Shown here piece after piece: positions 44,341 to 56,030 of a stretch of 64,000 nt of DNA (the stretch's first letter is position 1; each line of letters starts with the position of its first letter). Below the pieces are notes generated by a model that saw nothing but the letters and a program-made list of their open reading frames with translations, had not been told where the DNA came from and ran no database searches. The position numbers were made by a program, and so were the translations under genes. Origin of the DNA: Lenzites betulinus (taxonomy: Eukaryota > Basidiomycota > Agaricomycetes > Polyporales > Polyporaceae). The DNA lies in NCBI GenBank assembly GCA_022264855.1, contig JABYQU010000001.1, forward strand, positions 1,364,001-1,428,000. The letters are read 5' to 3'.

Positions 44341-47300
44341 CTACTCGTCAATATCCATCTCAGGGTCGTTGCCTGTGTCTGTCTGGAGTATACGTACATC
44401 AAATCCGAGCTTTTCAACTACAAAATATTTGTGGCCGACATGTAAGTGTTCGAAGTCCAATGCGAAGTCGACGCCCACCGGTAACTCATCAGGAATCATA
44501 CCGACAACACTCTCAATAGCCCTGATATCTATCAGGCGGAGTGATTCGTCGCCGCGATATTCTACCAGCTCTACTGTCCGGAGGGAGCGCTCGTAAAGCG
44601 CATTGTCGTGTGTGTTGAAGACAGAGACGACGGCAACTGGGTGCGACTCTTTTCCGATGCGACAGAAGTAGCGTACTTCACCAATGTCAAGACGATTGTG
44701 TCCGCTTGTAAACTGTGGCTGAGTAAATAATAATAATGCATATGACGGAGCCGACATGGACGTACCTTGACACAACGCGCAAGCCTAAGCTTACTTAGCG
44801 GTTTTTGCTGCTCTTTCCAAGCGGAACGGGCAACGGTCCCATTTGGCAGACGCAGCCGGGCCCATCTGCGAGTCTTCCAGACGAATGAGTCCCGATCTTC
44901 ACCCGTGCATAGAAGGGGATCGGAGGCAGAAAGATAGTCAAAGAACAGAGTAGCCTCTAGCCTGGAAACGGGGCGCAAGCAGCTGTCCATTGCTCGCAGA
45001 AGCACGTAGCCGCCACCTAGATCTTCTGCAGCTCGAGGGAGACTATTAGCCGTGGCTTGAGCTCTGTCAAGATAAGGGAGCATGGCCTTGAGGGCGTTGA
45101 CTTGACAGCGTCGGAACGCACGTTGCGATAGATTGGCGTACGGGTTTGAGTGTTGTTTGATCTCGCTGCCTAGGTCGCCGATGAGCCTTTCAATAGGTAG
45201 CTGTGTGTCGCTGATGAGGGCGCCCGTCACGACAACATGATCAGGTCCATGCCAGATGAGGTGGATGCATGGGCGGACAACGTGGAGGCGATCAGGATCA
45301 CGGGCGTAGTATAGCAGTTCATAGTCTTCGATTGCACCAGTGAGGAGACGTTTCGATTCGACTAGATCTTGCGGCAAGATATCCTCAGCATACAAGAGTA
45401 TGACCCCCTGGACGAGTTTGCAGAGCTGTAGCCAGTAAGCCTCAGGCAGAGTCCGTCGGAGCATAGCAGGAGCATAGTTATAGAACCAAGTCATAAACTC
45501 GACAGCCTTGTAGCCACTGTTGAGTTTCTCGGCGATGTTGCGAGGGGCGCGATCAAAGAAACCAGGGAGGTAGCAGCGTGCACGCTCGACATGAAGCCCA
45601 TGGGCAGCCCAGACATCCGGATCAGCCAGTATTGCACAGTCCCAAGTCTTCGGATCCGATAGAACGCTTCCCTGAATGGTGCCACGCCAGAGACTGACGA
45701 ACAAGTCCGGAATATTGAGACAGGTGAGATGCATCAGATCGATGGGGAAGCAGAGCGGCACAGGGAGGGTGCGAGATAGACCAGACATGATGCTAGGTTT
45801 ACAAAGGCCTGTCGCTTTACGCAGCTGTTTGTACTGGGTCTCATTCCGGGCCGACAGCAGTAGCTTCAAGTTGCGCTCATAGGATTCGACAGACGGCAAA
45901 GGGATCGATGAGAGGGAGATGTCGTCATGGTCGCAGCCAGGCACAGGAGGGCCAGTCGGTTTCAGAAGGGCAGGGTAGTAATGAGGGCAGCCGGGCTTGT
46001 GTCGTCCAACAAGCCCGCACATTATGCGGCATCCCAGTGTTCCATGGTGGCCTACAGAGCCGTTGAACATAGCCATGCCAGGGCCGTCTGCAGTACCCAG
46101 TGCCAAGAAGAGCTTAGAGAGGATCCGAGAGCGAGACGCAGCATTGAAAGCAGGTAGACCTTCGCGCATAAGCGCAGATACATGATAGAACCCTGGGAAC
46201 AAGAATGAATCCAGAACCTGCGGGTGATTCGGACCTGGAATGATGGCGCCTGGCAGAATATAGATCTTCTTGTAACGCTTGTCCGGACTGATGCTGACGA
46301 CTAGCCACAGTGAGATCCAACAGTCTGACTTCTTGTTCTGATAGAGCTGAGCACCGTCCATAGAGACCATAAGCACGACGTCGTGCTCGCCGATAGTTCC
46401 GTTGGCGACACATTCGAGCAGCTTCTGGCCCGACACGAGATCGAAGTACTTGGCGAGCGAGGGAGACCCACGCGGTGTTGCAATGATGATATCTTTGGCT
46501 GTTGTGTAGAACCATGCAAGGTCCTCGGCGCCCTGTTCCGATCGGAAGATCGCCTGGATTTGTGGTCCTGGGAGCATAGTCATAAAAGTCTGTCTTGCAA
46601 CTCTCTTCCCAGCGGCAAGGTGAGTGGGACAGTAGCGTGCCTGACCACATCTGTGACAGCGCTCGAAGCGGGCAAAGGTTCCAGTGAAGCCTATACAGCT
46701 GTTAACACACATGTCCTCAGACTGTCCGACGACCCCAGAGAGCTTTCCAACCGCTTTTTTGATCTGAGTAGCAGCGAGATCACTATAAGTACTACTACTT
46801 GCACGAATCGCGACAGCCTCACACACCTTGTACAAGGAAAGCGCTTTTACCTGCGGAAATCGGCGGACCACGGCATCGCGGACGGCATTGTAAGTCTCCT
46901 CAGATGCGTTGCTTACCGCTATGTATATTTGCAGCCATAGCAGCAAATCCGGGTCGTCTACGGCAAGAACCTCCTCAGGCGGGTTTTGGAGCTGGTCTAG
47001 AGTCTCTGGCGAGAGATTGCTGTCATCGAGGGTCGCATTCTGCAGTAGCCGGATGAACTCCAGTGCGTGCCTCATATCCTCCAATGTCGCATTCACTTCA
47101 GGCCCATCCAACTCGCCGGGACGCTCCCATTCTGCATGGAAGCAGAGATTAATAATTAATCACTACACTATATGCATGTTATAGCTCACCGGGCGGTCTC
47201 GCATTGCCTCCATGTCCATCATTCTCATTTGCTGGTGGAGAATGGCTCCGTGCAGGTACAGGACTCGGCTGTCGACTGCGGGGTGTTGGCGATCGACCTG

Positions 47301-47733
47301 CGGGTGGCGGATTTCCGTCTGCAAATGGCGGGGGGCTTGGGGTGCGTAAATGCGGGGGTGATATGTTGCCTGCCCTCCTTGAGCTGCCGGCCCTGTTTTC
47401 ATTGGACTCCGGCTCCCTACTGACATTCTGCTAACAGTGTAGGTTGAGTTAATCTCATTAAGCTCCGCCAAAATGATATACACATACCGCAGCAGTATTG
47501 GTGTGGTTGCATGCCTGAGCTGTGTGCTTGCATTGTCCAGCCCTTCTATTCAGATAACCAGGAAGGACTGGAGGTGAACCAGCTCGCCCTTCCGCCGGGG
47601 GTACTCGCAGTAAACGGTGCCGATACCAGGTTCTGCGTGAGACCCAGCCGCCACCTTGTTCCCGGTCTTTGGGTATACACTTAAGGCAGGTGCACCATAT
47701 CAAGCTGCGCTCTTCTTCTCCGAGTGTTGGCAT
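44341..47733 (-). CDS. Tnp2-like DDE transposase of the 8.0-kb element, intact
   Basis: Exons 47733-47488, 47427-47190, 47131-44766 and 44718-44341 give 1075 aa without a stop or frameshift. The N-terminus has a probable zinc-binding start (WCTCLKCIPKD) with VSRRTWYRHRLL, then a Pro/Ser/Arg-rich linker from exon 2. The catalytic region holds LMVSMDGAQLYQNKKSDCWI (Asp), a Cys/His-rich insertion (GTLGCRIMCGLVGRHKPGCPH), CFPIDLMHLTCLNIPDLF (second Asp) and PIERLIGDLGSEIKQHSNPY (candidate Glu). The last exon is a separate C-terminal domain with no motif I can name. Another Cys-x2-Cys motif (FERCHRCGQARYC) lies near residue 310. Substrate is the element's own ends. It differs clearly from the Tnp2 transposase at 1-4021, which has the TVIDPMHNLLLG form of the second Asp motif. 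Confidence 0.9.
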
Positions 47734-48036
47734 GCCGGCAGCATGGAATGGGGACAAGGGTAGCGTGGATTGCGGCGAGGAGAAGGGATAGTAGTAGCGG
47801 TACAAAAGAACAGGCCTACATCCAGACGACCCAAACCAAGCGAGAGCAGGCGACACACAACGAGACATATCAAACACACCAAACACTACGCAAGAACACA
47901 AACGAAACCTGCCAAGCACGTCGGCGACGAGGGTGAAGCGCATCAAGGTGAACAGATGTCAAGATATAGGCGCCCATCCCGTATTTCTACGGATTAGCGC
48001 GTTGGCACTCCGCATCTGCGGAACAGCACTGACTCC

Positions 48037-48068
48037 CGCATATCCGCACGGAGCGACTTTTGACTGGG
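48037..48068 (-). repeat. right terminal inverted repeat
   Basis: 32-bp perfect inverse copy of 40082-40113. Ends ...CTTTTGACTGGG on the plus strand and is followed by the target duplication CGTGAAC. Confidence 0.93.
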
Positions 48069-48075
48069 CGTGAAC
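48069..48075. repeat. target-site duplication, right copy
   Basis: CGTGAAC, identical to 40075-40081. Confidence 0.85.
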
Positions 48076-50539
48076 GCGTGAACGTTTGAACGCCCCGTGT
48101 ATCTTGGTCAACCGTATTCTTGTCAGCACAGCAGTACCTCTGGAGGCATCTAGTTCCCTCTCTGCGATACCTTTTGCTCTGTATCAACATGGTTATGTTT
48201 CACCGTTCACTTTATGTGCGCACTAGCTACTTCGGGGTTATACTAAAAGTTCTGCTCCAGCATAGCTAGCTGTTGGAAACAGCTATGTTTAAGAGCAGCG
48301 AATGCTACTGCTCACGCTGGTCCTAACTACAGGCCATATTCCGGCGATGTACCTTGCTGCTCCTTCCACGGTTGAATATAGATCGGCGTCCTGCGACATC
48401 ACGAGCCCACGTCAAGTTCGCACAAATATCAAAAACTGCTGCAGATGATGAATCGATGACATCTAACCTCGCGTGGTATAACCCTTTTAGTACGTGTTGT
48501 TCTCGAAATTTGGTAACTCCAGTCATCTCGCCGTCACGCAAGACAAGCTGCAGGTGCCAGTCTAGCTTCGGTCTGGAGGACTCTCGACGTGTCATTGAAC
48601 AGATTTACTCTAACGAGCCGGCCTACCATAGCTTCCCTTTGAGCCCCGTTCAGTCTCGCTAACGCTCACTTATGCAGACTATTGCCACATATTTTACAGG
48701 TGTACCATGTTATGAATGAGATCCGTTGGCAGGGGCACTGTGCGGCACTCGCAGAGCGCAACGCCTTCGGCCCTCCTCAGACCGACTCGCCGATATGAGC
48801 AGGTGCTACCAGTACATCCAGGCACATGCGGTCCTCAGGCGTCCGGGAACTCCAAAACCTCAAGGCTGCGCTATCCGGCCTTTACGTGGAGTGCATATTT
48901 CTATCCTGCTCGAAGAGGAAGACCGATAGCTTCAATGTGAGTACTTCAGACACGACACGCTGTTCAACCTCATATGACCATTGACCAGTCCACATCACAG
49001 CGACTTCGTTCATCCCCAAACTTCATATCGCTTCCGTGATCCCTGCGTCTCGTACTCTGAGTGGTGCTCCTCACGGAGATTGCTGTGGACCGTCCGTCGC
49101 TCACGGATTGATTATTGCAGCAAGGGCAGGGGGCTCCAGATCCCGCTCAGAGCTACGGAGCGCGCCCTCCGAGAAGCGATCTACACCCTCTCGCGATTAG
49201 TTGGAAGCATGACGAGAACTGTGCGTCCCGCTCATAGTTCGAAGTATGACTCTTTTGAGCATCCGGTACGCGCACCGCGCGATGCTCGCCACGCCCACCG
49301 AGGGTGGTGGATTGCACGCTCTGGTCCGCAGGTGCGCCATACCAGAGGCCTGTCTCGTCAGCTCCGTCACTTCCGGAAATGAACGCTGATCATCCTCAAT
49401 TCTAGTTGGGGTTTGTGTTCCCCTTGCTTGGAACACGCCACTTTCCTCAGTCTGGGTGGTCACTGCCCGAGCCTACTAGTCGGCTGGACCGCAGCAGTAG
49501 TGCGTTGATATTGGGTGAGCGTTCGTCAGTCCGTTGGTGGGTAGGAACATAAGGAAATGACTTGAAGACGCCGTATGCAATCTTCCTCGGATGTTTACCA
49601 GAGACCCCGAGGTACACGGACGAACCATCCGCCGATGGCCTTGAATTGCCTCGAGTAGGCTATCGCTAAGGCCAGTCCGACCGGCACCCGCGATGCCGGA
49701 TGTACGCTCTACATCTGAGCTAGCTCAGTCGCTCGCAGTACACGCTGCATGTTCGCATTTAAACCCGGGATCACCTTCGACACTAACAATTAAGTGCCCT
49801 TCTGGAAAGTCTGACACGGTAAGGTACTGCTAATGTATATAAAACTTACAGAATCGGCGATCTGATGAGGACCGATATCCAGTAAATTGAGTAATAGAGC
49901 GTCGCTAGTACTGGTAACACTACAGCGCTCTCGCCTCCTAATCATCTGGCCGCTCCATGTCTTACGATTGTTTGCAGTGGCCCTCCCCACATGATACTGG
50001 AGAGTTTGACTGCTTGCACTGTCACCAGAAAATCTTGGCAACTCCAACTTTTCTGGATGCCGAGTGATGCCCCGGTCTACCAGGAGTCTGACATTCCTTC
50101 CGACACCCCGAGGTGAGAATGCCCCTCTCTATTCCTGACAGTTATGCGTAATTAACGCGTAGCCGGCACTGCAGAAATGGTAACACATCCGACACCCCTG
50201 AGGTCCTCGCTGATGATGTGAGAATAAGGCAAATCCTGCCAATCGGATGTTGCGCTCTCACTTTCCCATTGAGTGGAGTATGGCTCCGCCACTGTACCCG
50301 TGGTGGGTTCCGCGAACTTCCTGTGCCTTACTGAATTAGACAGAGCCACATGCACGGCATCACACATCTGTTGAACCTTTCGACATGTATTGACCACTTA
50401 GGCGGATCCAACAGCTTCAGCATCCGGAATGGGCCGTTTTGGAGCGGATACGTCGGGGACGGGTCCTCATTGTCGGCCGACCGACTCACTTCTCTGAAAC
50501 GGTGCCTGGACTGCCCTTCGAGCTCTCGATGCTCCCGGG
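48076..50539. other. gene-free stretch right of the transposon
   Basis: About 2.5 kb with only short unconserved frames. No second half of any gene disrupted by the transposon was recognised, so the insertion probably hit non-coding DNA. Nothing else seen. Confidence 0.45.
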
Positions 50540-50545
50540 TATAAG
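50540..50545 (+). promoter_or_regulatory. TATA box of the small secreted protein gene
   Basis: TATAAG 94 bp before the ATG, in the usual place for a strong fungal promoter. A pyrimidine-rich leader follows. Confidence 0.6.
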
Positions 50546-50633
50546 AGCTTGAACCACTTGAAAGGTACCACAAACCAAGACCTCCTCGAGTTCTACAACT
50601 TCCCCTCTTCATATCGACTCCTCTTCCGTCAGG

Positions 50634-51095
50634 ATGCGTTTCTCCATCGCCGCCCTCGCGTTGACATTCTTCAGTCAAAGCATTGCGACCCCCATGACGT
50701 CGAGAACAACCACAATCGGGGCCTCCCTCCCCGTTGTCGACCTCGGACTGCCCTCCGTTCAGGAATCGAGCATCACACTCACACAAAGCACCGTGCAACC
50801 CAACACGATATTGCCGCACCCCGACGAGATCAACATCGTCCTTCTCATTTGTCAATCCCTCGATTGCGAGGTGTGCGACCTCATCAACCTAATGGGCCTC
50901 AACGCGGACACATGTTTCGCGACTGCGCACTCCTTCGTATCTACCGCCGTCGTCCAGCCGAACGCACCTACGCTTCCATTCAACACGAGCGTAGGAACAA
51001 CCCAATGCGGACAGCTGATAGAACTTCCTGATACGAATACGTGCTTCAATCTCCAGGGTCCCCAGCCCTTCGATAGCTTCGCTCTGCTTGTATAG
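50634..51095 (+). CDS. small secreted cysteine-containing protein
   Basis: Single-exon gene of 153 aa. Residues 1-18 are a clear signal peptide (MRFSIAALALTFFSQSIA). The mature part has a Thr/Ser-rich segment followed by six cysteines in the pattern C-x5-C-x2-C-x12-C, then C-x12-C, suggesting three disulfides. One sequon (NTS) is present. There is no catalytic motif and no match to hydrophobins, which need eight Cys with two adjacent pairs. It could be a cell-wall or effector-like protein; I do not know its function. Confidence 0.8.
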   Translation: MRFSIAALALTFFSQSIATPMTSRTTTIGASLPVVDLGLPSVQESSITLTQSTVQPNTILPHPDEINIVLLICQSLDCEVCDLINLMGLNADTCFATAHSFVSTAVVQPNAPTLPFNTSVGTTQCGQLIELPDTNTCFNLQGPQPFDSFALLV

Positions 51096-51670
51096 TGCGA
51101 GCAAACCCGAGTAGGTCATTGAGTTATTCTAATCATGACTGCAAATACTCATTGTCGCGCAGTCATTTGCTTTTTCCTTGGGATGTTCAGCGCTATGAAG
51201 GGGTTTTGCGGAAGGTTGACGCGTTGACGACTTGAGCGTTTGAACGGTGATTGTGTTATAGCATTCCTTATCGTCTTGAAACATGCGGGGCATATTGGTT
51301 GCAAATGAACTGTATCAATCGAAACATTGATTGTGTGGCGAGTTCACTGAGTGATTGATATGAGTGGAAGGTTGTGTTCAACACTACTGTTAGGCTTCAA
51401 AACATGCTACCTTCGAATGATGACCTAGCGGCGAACAAGTTGGATGTCTGCGTTCAACCTTCGACGCTGCAATTAGTACTTTCCCTCGCTCAATTGGTAC
51501 TCATGCTCATCCTCACACGTAACACCAAGTATGTTATCTCGAGCTCTCGTAATGTTGGCTGCGATGCTCGATCACAAGAGGTGACTCCTCTGTAACATCA
51601 CGATTGCCCCAACACAACAGTAGTAACACTGGCATTACTACTCGAAGCCCGTGACCTATCGCTGGCGAGA
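51096..51670. other. intergenic region between secreted protein and NmrA-like gene
   Basis: About 575 bp between convergent genes. Contains GACTTGAGCGTTTGAACGG near 51225, loosely similar to sequence next to the transposon at 48075-48100. No gene recognised. Confidence 0.45.
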
Positions 51671-52853
51671 TTAGACACGTAGGTACTCTAGGCCCGGTTC
51701 CTCCAAGGTGTAGTAATCCTTCGCAAAGTCTTCAATTGTACGTTTCGGCAAGTCGGGATACAGCTCGCGTGCGTCCAGGTATCCGAGGCGCTTCGCGTTC
51801 TCGAGCGTGTTCTCGCCGAGGGTCTGAACGCTATTCATGTACTGGTTCCATGACTGCTTCGCGTGTGCGAAGAAGTTGGCGGGGTCCTGAGCCACCTCGG
51901 CTATGCCCTCCGCGGCGATTTCCAGGATCTTTTCGGCGGACACCTACACATCGAAAGCTCATTCGTCAACAACACGACGGCGCTTATACGAGCCGTATGT
52001 CCACACTCACGTAGATGCGCTTGGCCTTGAGGGCCTCTGCCTCTCCCGATTCGCGCTCGCCGATCTCGTGCACCTGAAGCTCTGTGACTTCGTCCTCCCA
52101 CACTATGACCGCCTGGTTGAGGGTGCGCGGGTCCGCGAGAATGCGTGCAACATACACGCCGATATCCGCGAGGTCGGTCACAAGGAACTTCTGGGTACCC
52201 GTGCCGTGCAGCATGTACGTCAGCTGCTTCCCGAACTCGGGAACCTTGCTGCGGGAGGGCAGAGGGAACGCAAGTTGCATCCACCAGCCGACGTCAATGA
52301 AGGTGTGGGGAACACCGAGTTCCTTCACGAAGTCGCGGATCTCCAATTTCTGCAGCACATGATTAGTATGAAGCGAGCGTATATGCAAGAAGCTGTTACG
52401 TACCCCATCGTGAAGTTGACGAAGGCCACGTTTTCCGGGGGTGCCAAAGTCACAGGGTATGACGCGCTGCACTCCGACTTCCTTAGCAGCGCGGATGAGG
52501 TCACGTTGGTCAGGGAATGGGTATGCAACTACGGAGACCACAAGAATGTTGACTCCGGAGAGGGCGCCCATGAGTTTCTCGACGCCATCTGTAATGTCCC
52601 CAAGGCGGATATCGACCCCAGCGGTGCGGAGAACTTGTATGGCAGGCTTGGATTGCGAGGCCGGACGAACAAGGGCGGAGACGCGCTGTATTTTCCGGAC
52701 ATATCGTTAGTTGGATCGAGTCATGGATGTACGAGAGGTGGTGTAACCTACAAAGTTGTTGGAACCAAGTAGGCCCTTGACGATGCTGCCACCAGTGAAT
52801 CCGGTCGCGCCAACGACGAGAACGAGAGGCAACGCGGAGTTCGTGTTGGTCAT
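51671..52853 (-). CDS. NmrA-like / isoflavone-reductase-like NAD(P)-binding protein
   Basis: Exons 52853-52752, 52685-52404, 52349-52011 and 51943-51671 on the minus strand give 331 aa. The Rossmann fingerprint is VVGATGFTGGSIVKGLL near the N-terminus. VSALVRPAS follows as the second strand, where Arg often contacts NADPH. Further family features are DIRLGDITDG, VIPCDFGTPGKRG and FIDVGWWMQLAFPLP. This family includes redox-sensing regulators (NmrA) and aromatic alcohol/isoflavone reductases. The sequence alone does not decide between them, and a Lys expected for a catalytic reductase was not clearly placed. Likely cytosolic. Confidence 0.87.
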
Positions 52854-53787
52854 TGGATACGTTGTTGTTAAGTTCGAATGGAGATCTTGAAGAGATGAGA
52901 GGGGTGGGGATAGGTAATGAGACGGCTTGGACACCCCACGACCCCCGCCAGCATATATACAGCCATGAACCCCGGCATCGGGGAACATCCCCGGGAGAGA
53001 CGGACTTATAGGACTTCAATGACTATCTTGGAGCCCTTGTGGATGTAAATTGGATAGTCTGACAGGGCTGCGGTGACATTTCTTCGTTTTCCGTGAGATT
53101 CGGAGTGCTGGGGTCGGGATGGAACCGATGAGAGCATCATCCTAGTATTTGATACTCGATCGCTACGAGTGCGTCAAGGCTTAGGAAGTCTTGACATGGT
53201 GAAATAGTTGTCTCATGGGACTGAATCCGCATTGCTCTACGCTGAGCTAGACCCTGGTAGGGTATAAGCATTTAGTGGCTGGACGGCGGGTGAGCCCAGG
53301 CCTTGACCTTGAGGGAAAGCTTGCTAAGTGCTTACCTGGATGGAGACCAGCCCATTGTGTGTGATTATGTACGTTTTGTCTGCAAGACGGCGTCGAGCAT
53401 ATGTTTGGTGACGGAAGGCATCAATGAGCGCTTGAATATGCAGGCAAGTGCTACCATCGGCTTGTCCGACTCGGTCACTGTTCAGAGTCGCTCTATCATC
53501 AGGTTCCTAGCATTGTAAAGCATAAGTCACGATGATGAGCAAATAGGGCTGCGGGCTCTGGAACAGGGAAACGGGAACTCGCTCGTTGCCGGGTTCAATC
53601 GCCGTCGGTTCACCGTCCCATCGCAAAGAAGCTCGCATTGTCCGGAAGATACGGACTACGACCCAGTATGCTGTCGTTGAGCTTCGGTATGCACACGGAT
53701 GTTATCGCTGGTCGCATAGCACATTATATATGTGCACCGATTTCAAGCCATGATGAATTTTAAGTTGGGGATAGATACAAAACAGCG
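52854..53787. other. gene-free stretch between NmrA-like and kinase-like genes
   Basis: About 930 bp with the NmrA-like promoter on the left. A GTATATATGCTGG (minus strand) near 52950 could be its TATA box. Nothing else recognised. Confidence 0.45.
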
Positions 53788-55401
53788 CTACTTCTGATAT
53801 GCCCCAATCAGCAGGAGCATTACGAAACCCACGAGAGGACCTACCTTATTGGTACGGCTCTGAATAGACTGCTTCGATTTGCTTGTATATATAGGTTTAG
53901 TGGAAGTATCGGGCATCTGACGCGTCGGAATGACGATGGACACAGCGGGTTTCCTTGAGGTATCAGTGTTGACGGCGCGTGCGTTACTCTGCGTTATGGG
54001 CGGAGAACCTGGGGGAGGGTTTGGCGGAGGTGCTTGGGAGGGGTGTTTGCCGCCTGATTTCTTCGCCGTCTTGGCGGTTGCGCCTGGGGTAGGGAGGGCA
54101 GCCTTATGAGTCACGATATGGACGGCAGTACGAATCGCATGGCGGAACGCCCTAAAGACTCCGACGATGACATTCTCGCCTCGGGGGACAACACGAGACC
54201 TGAGACGTCGTGAAGGTGTAGCTTCGAGTATATCGCTAAACCGAGTGCAAGTGTCGGCTATTGTGGGGCGATTGTTGGGTTCCTCCCGGGTCATGTCGTT
54301 GACTAAAGGGGCGAGCCAATTGAAACTGGAGTACGGCTGTATGTTTGAATAAGCTTTACTGGACAGCTGTAGACTCAAAATATAGCGGGGAGGCGTACCT
54401 GGAGAAATTGCGTTCGGATAGCGTTGCCCAAACAGTACATATCAGTTCGGTAGGGATTACGAGGCTCATCCAGTTTCTGGTGCTCCGGGACGGTCCGGTC
54501 GCCGCCCAAGATCGGGGGCTCACGAGGATCCTGTTCACCTTCAGGTATTCGACACGAGATGCCAAAGTCTGTGTAGTAGTATTTGACAGGGCACTCCGTT
54601 CGCGTGCGAAGCTTCACGTTCCTTGTGAAGTCGTAATTCTTGGACCTGAAGATTGGATGGGGCACATCTGAATAGACGGCTGTTTCCATCATGATATTCG
54701 ATGTCATGATATCCCTGTTATGAGGCTGTCAGGCGGACGTGCGCGTGCACGTCGCGGGCCTCTCACCGATGTGCGACGTTATGTGTGTGAATGAAACGTA
54801 GCCCCTGAAAAGCCATCATCGATGTAAACACATGTCATCCTGCATTGGTACGTGTACTAACTTCGAGCAGCTGTCGTACTAGCTCGGCCACTTCGCCGAC
54901 TGTTACGAACGGGATCTTCTCGTGTTGGATCAGATATGGCATGACGAGGAGGACGACGTCCGCATCACGAGGGGAATCAAACGTGTCGATGATTGGAACG
55001 CAATGGTTCTCGGAAGCGTTGACGAGGGGGGACCGAGAGAAAGACATAGCAATCTCGACCTCTCGTGGGTGTCGCGACTTGCTAAGCCGTTTAATCGCAA
55101 CGATCTTTCCATCTGACAGCCTTCGTGCATCGAGGACGGTAGTGAACTGTGGTTTCAACATCATTTTAGGTATATACCTCGGCCATATCGACGAACATAC
55201 CAAGAGCGAGCGACCATCTTCGCATCGGTCGGGGTCCTTCTTGGTTCCAAGCCAAGATGGAGTCCAGTTGGGCCGATATCGAGGACGTAGCTGGTAACCC
55301 TTGCCTTCAAGCCACGTGTAATGATCGCGCCAGAAATGCTCGTCTCGGAATAGACCGTTAGCCTCTACTACCCTCGTGGAACTAGAAGAAGACATAGACA
55401 T
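53788..55401 (-). CDS. kinase-like protein with C-terminal membrane tail
   Basis: Exons 55401-55201, 55146-54862, 54804-54767, 54714-54399 and 54336-53788 on the minus strand give 462 aa. Protein-kinase hallmarks are present: VAIKRL (Lys86), NVAHRDIMTSN (Asp176, split by an intron inside the Arg codon), YYTDFGISC (Asp224) and NPYRTDMYCLGNAI. The activation segment and C-lobe are divergent, ending in MTREEPNNRPTIADTCTRF. A Pro/Ser/Thr-rich linker (PPPNPPPGSPP) leads to a hydrophobic end (VGPLVGFVMLLLIGAYQK), a possible tail anchor. This lineage-expanded kinase-like family is common in mushroom genomes and has no assigned role. The start at 55401 has a second ATG two codons later. The first intron is 54 bp and could be read through. 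Confidence 0.8.
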
Positions 55402-56030
55402 CCAGCGAATACCACGATCTACAAAGTGCACGGAAGAAATGCGAGAGCAGGGGCTACCAAGTTAGCAGAGCTGGTAATGGCAGGAGAGAGGGAGAGCGCG
55501 GGGGAAGAGTACTGGACTGCGAGGAGGCCTTGCAGCGTCTCAGGAGGTCCACAGTCGTGCAGCGCTCCGTCGGTCCAGTGTTGAGTAGTATGAAACGGAG
55601 ATGAGCCGGAACATGGTCTTTTTACGTGTCGAGAAGCGAACAGTCCACCACGCCGTGTAGGTGCTGGCGTCTGTTGAGGAGCGAATCCCGATACCTATTT
55701 TGACCTTGCCCAAGTCAGACGCGCCTTTCAGTAGTGATACCGTAGCAAGTAGCGCAGCTCTCGTACCTCATGTTTGCTGCCCATCTAGCGCTGACCGAAC
55801 TCTCCTGGCGCTACGGGTGGAAGGTCCTTAAAGTTGCTTCTGTCGCTCTATCGCATCGGTGGGGCCGGTACAACCACCATGCTGTGGACGCGGGGGTCCG
55901 GGCTAGGCAGCCTGGTACAAAAAGTGAACTTGTCAGTGCTTTCCGACTCACCGCGCATCCTACCCTTCAACGATAACTTCTGTTACTCTGTGTCCCCCTC
56001 CCATTCCCACATATACTCCCATCTGATATC
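55402..56030. promoter_or_regulatory. divergent region between kinase-like and unknown genes
   Basis: About 630 bp between the ATGs of two divergent genes. The part before 56031 is pyrimidine-rich (TCCCCCTCCCATTCCC) with ATATACTCCC close to the start. No gene recognised. Confidence 0.4.

Larger units (their letters stand above)
40082..48068. mobile_element. complete 8.0-kb Tnp2-like DNA transposon
   Basis: The 7,987-bp element is bounded by 32-bp perfect terminal inverted repeats (40082-40113 and 48037-48068) that begin CCCAGTCAAAAGTCGC, and by a 7-bp perfect target duplication CGTGAAC. It carries an intact transposase gene (minus, 44341-47733) and two further genes (minus 40576-42942, plus 43344-44286). 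Just inside the left repeat is a small hairpin (CCACGG-GGAAAT-CCGTGG), and inside the right one a palindrome CCGCATCTGCGG. The ends are not CACTA, although the transposase resembles the Tnp2/CMC group. Identical ends, intact target duplication and intact transposase imply recent insertion and possible autonomy. Confidence 0.93.

Noticed and set aside
48076..50539. Possibility that the 8.0-kb transposon split a host gene
   Set aside because: No matching coding halves were found on the two sides of the insertion (39841-40074 and 48076-50539).
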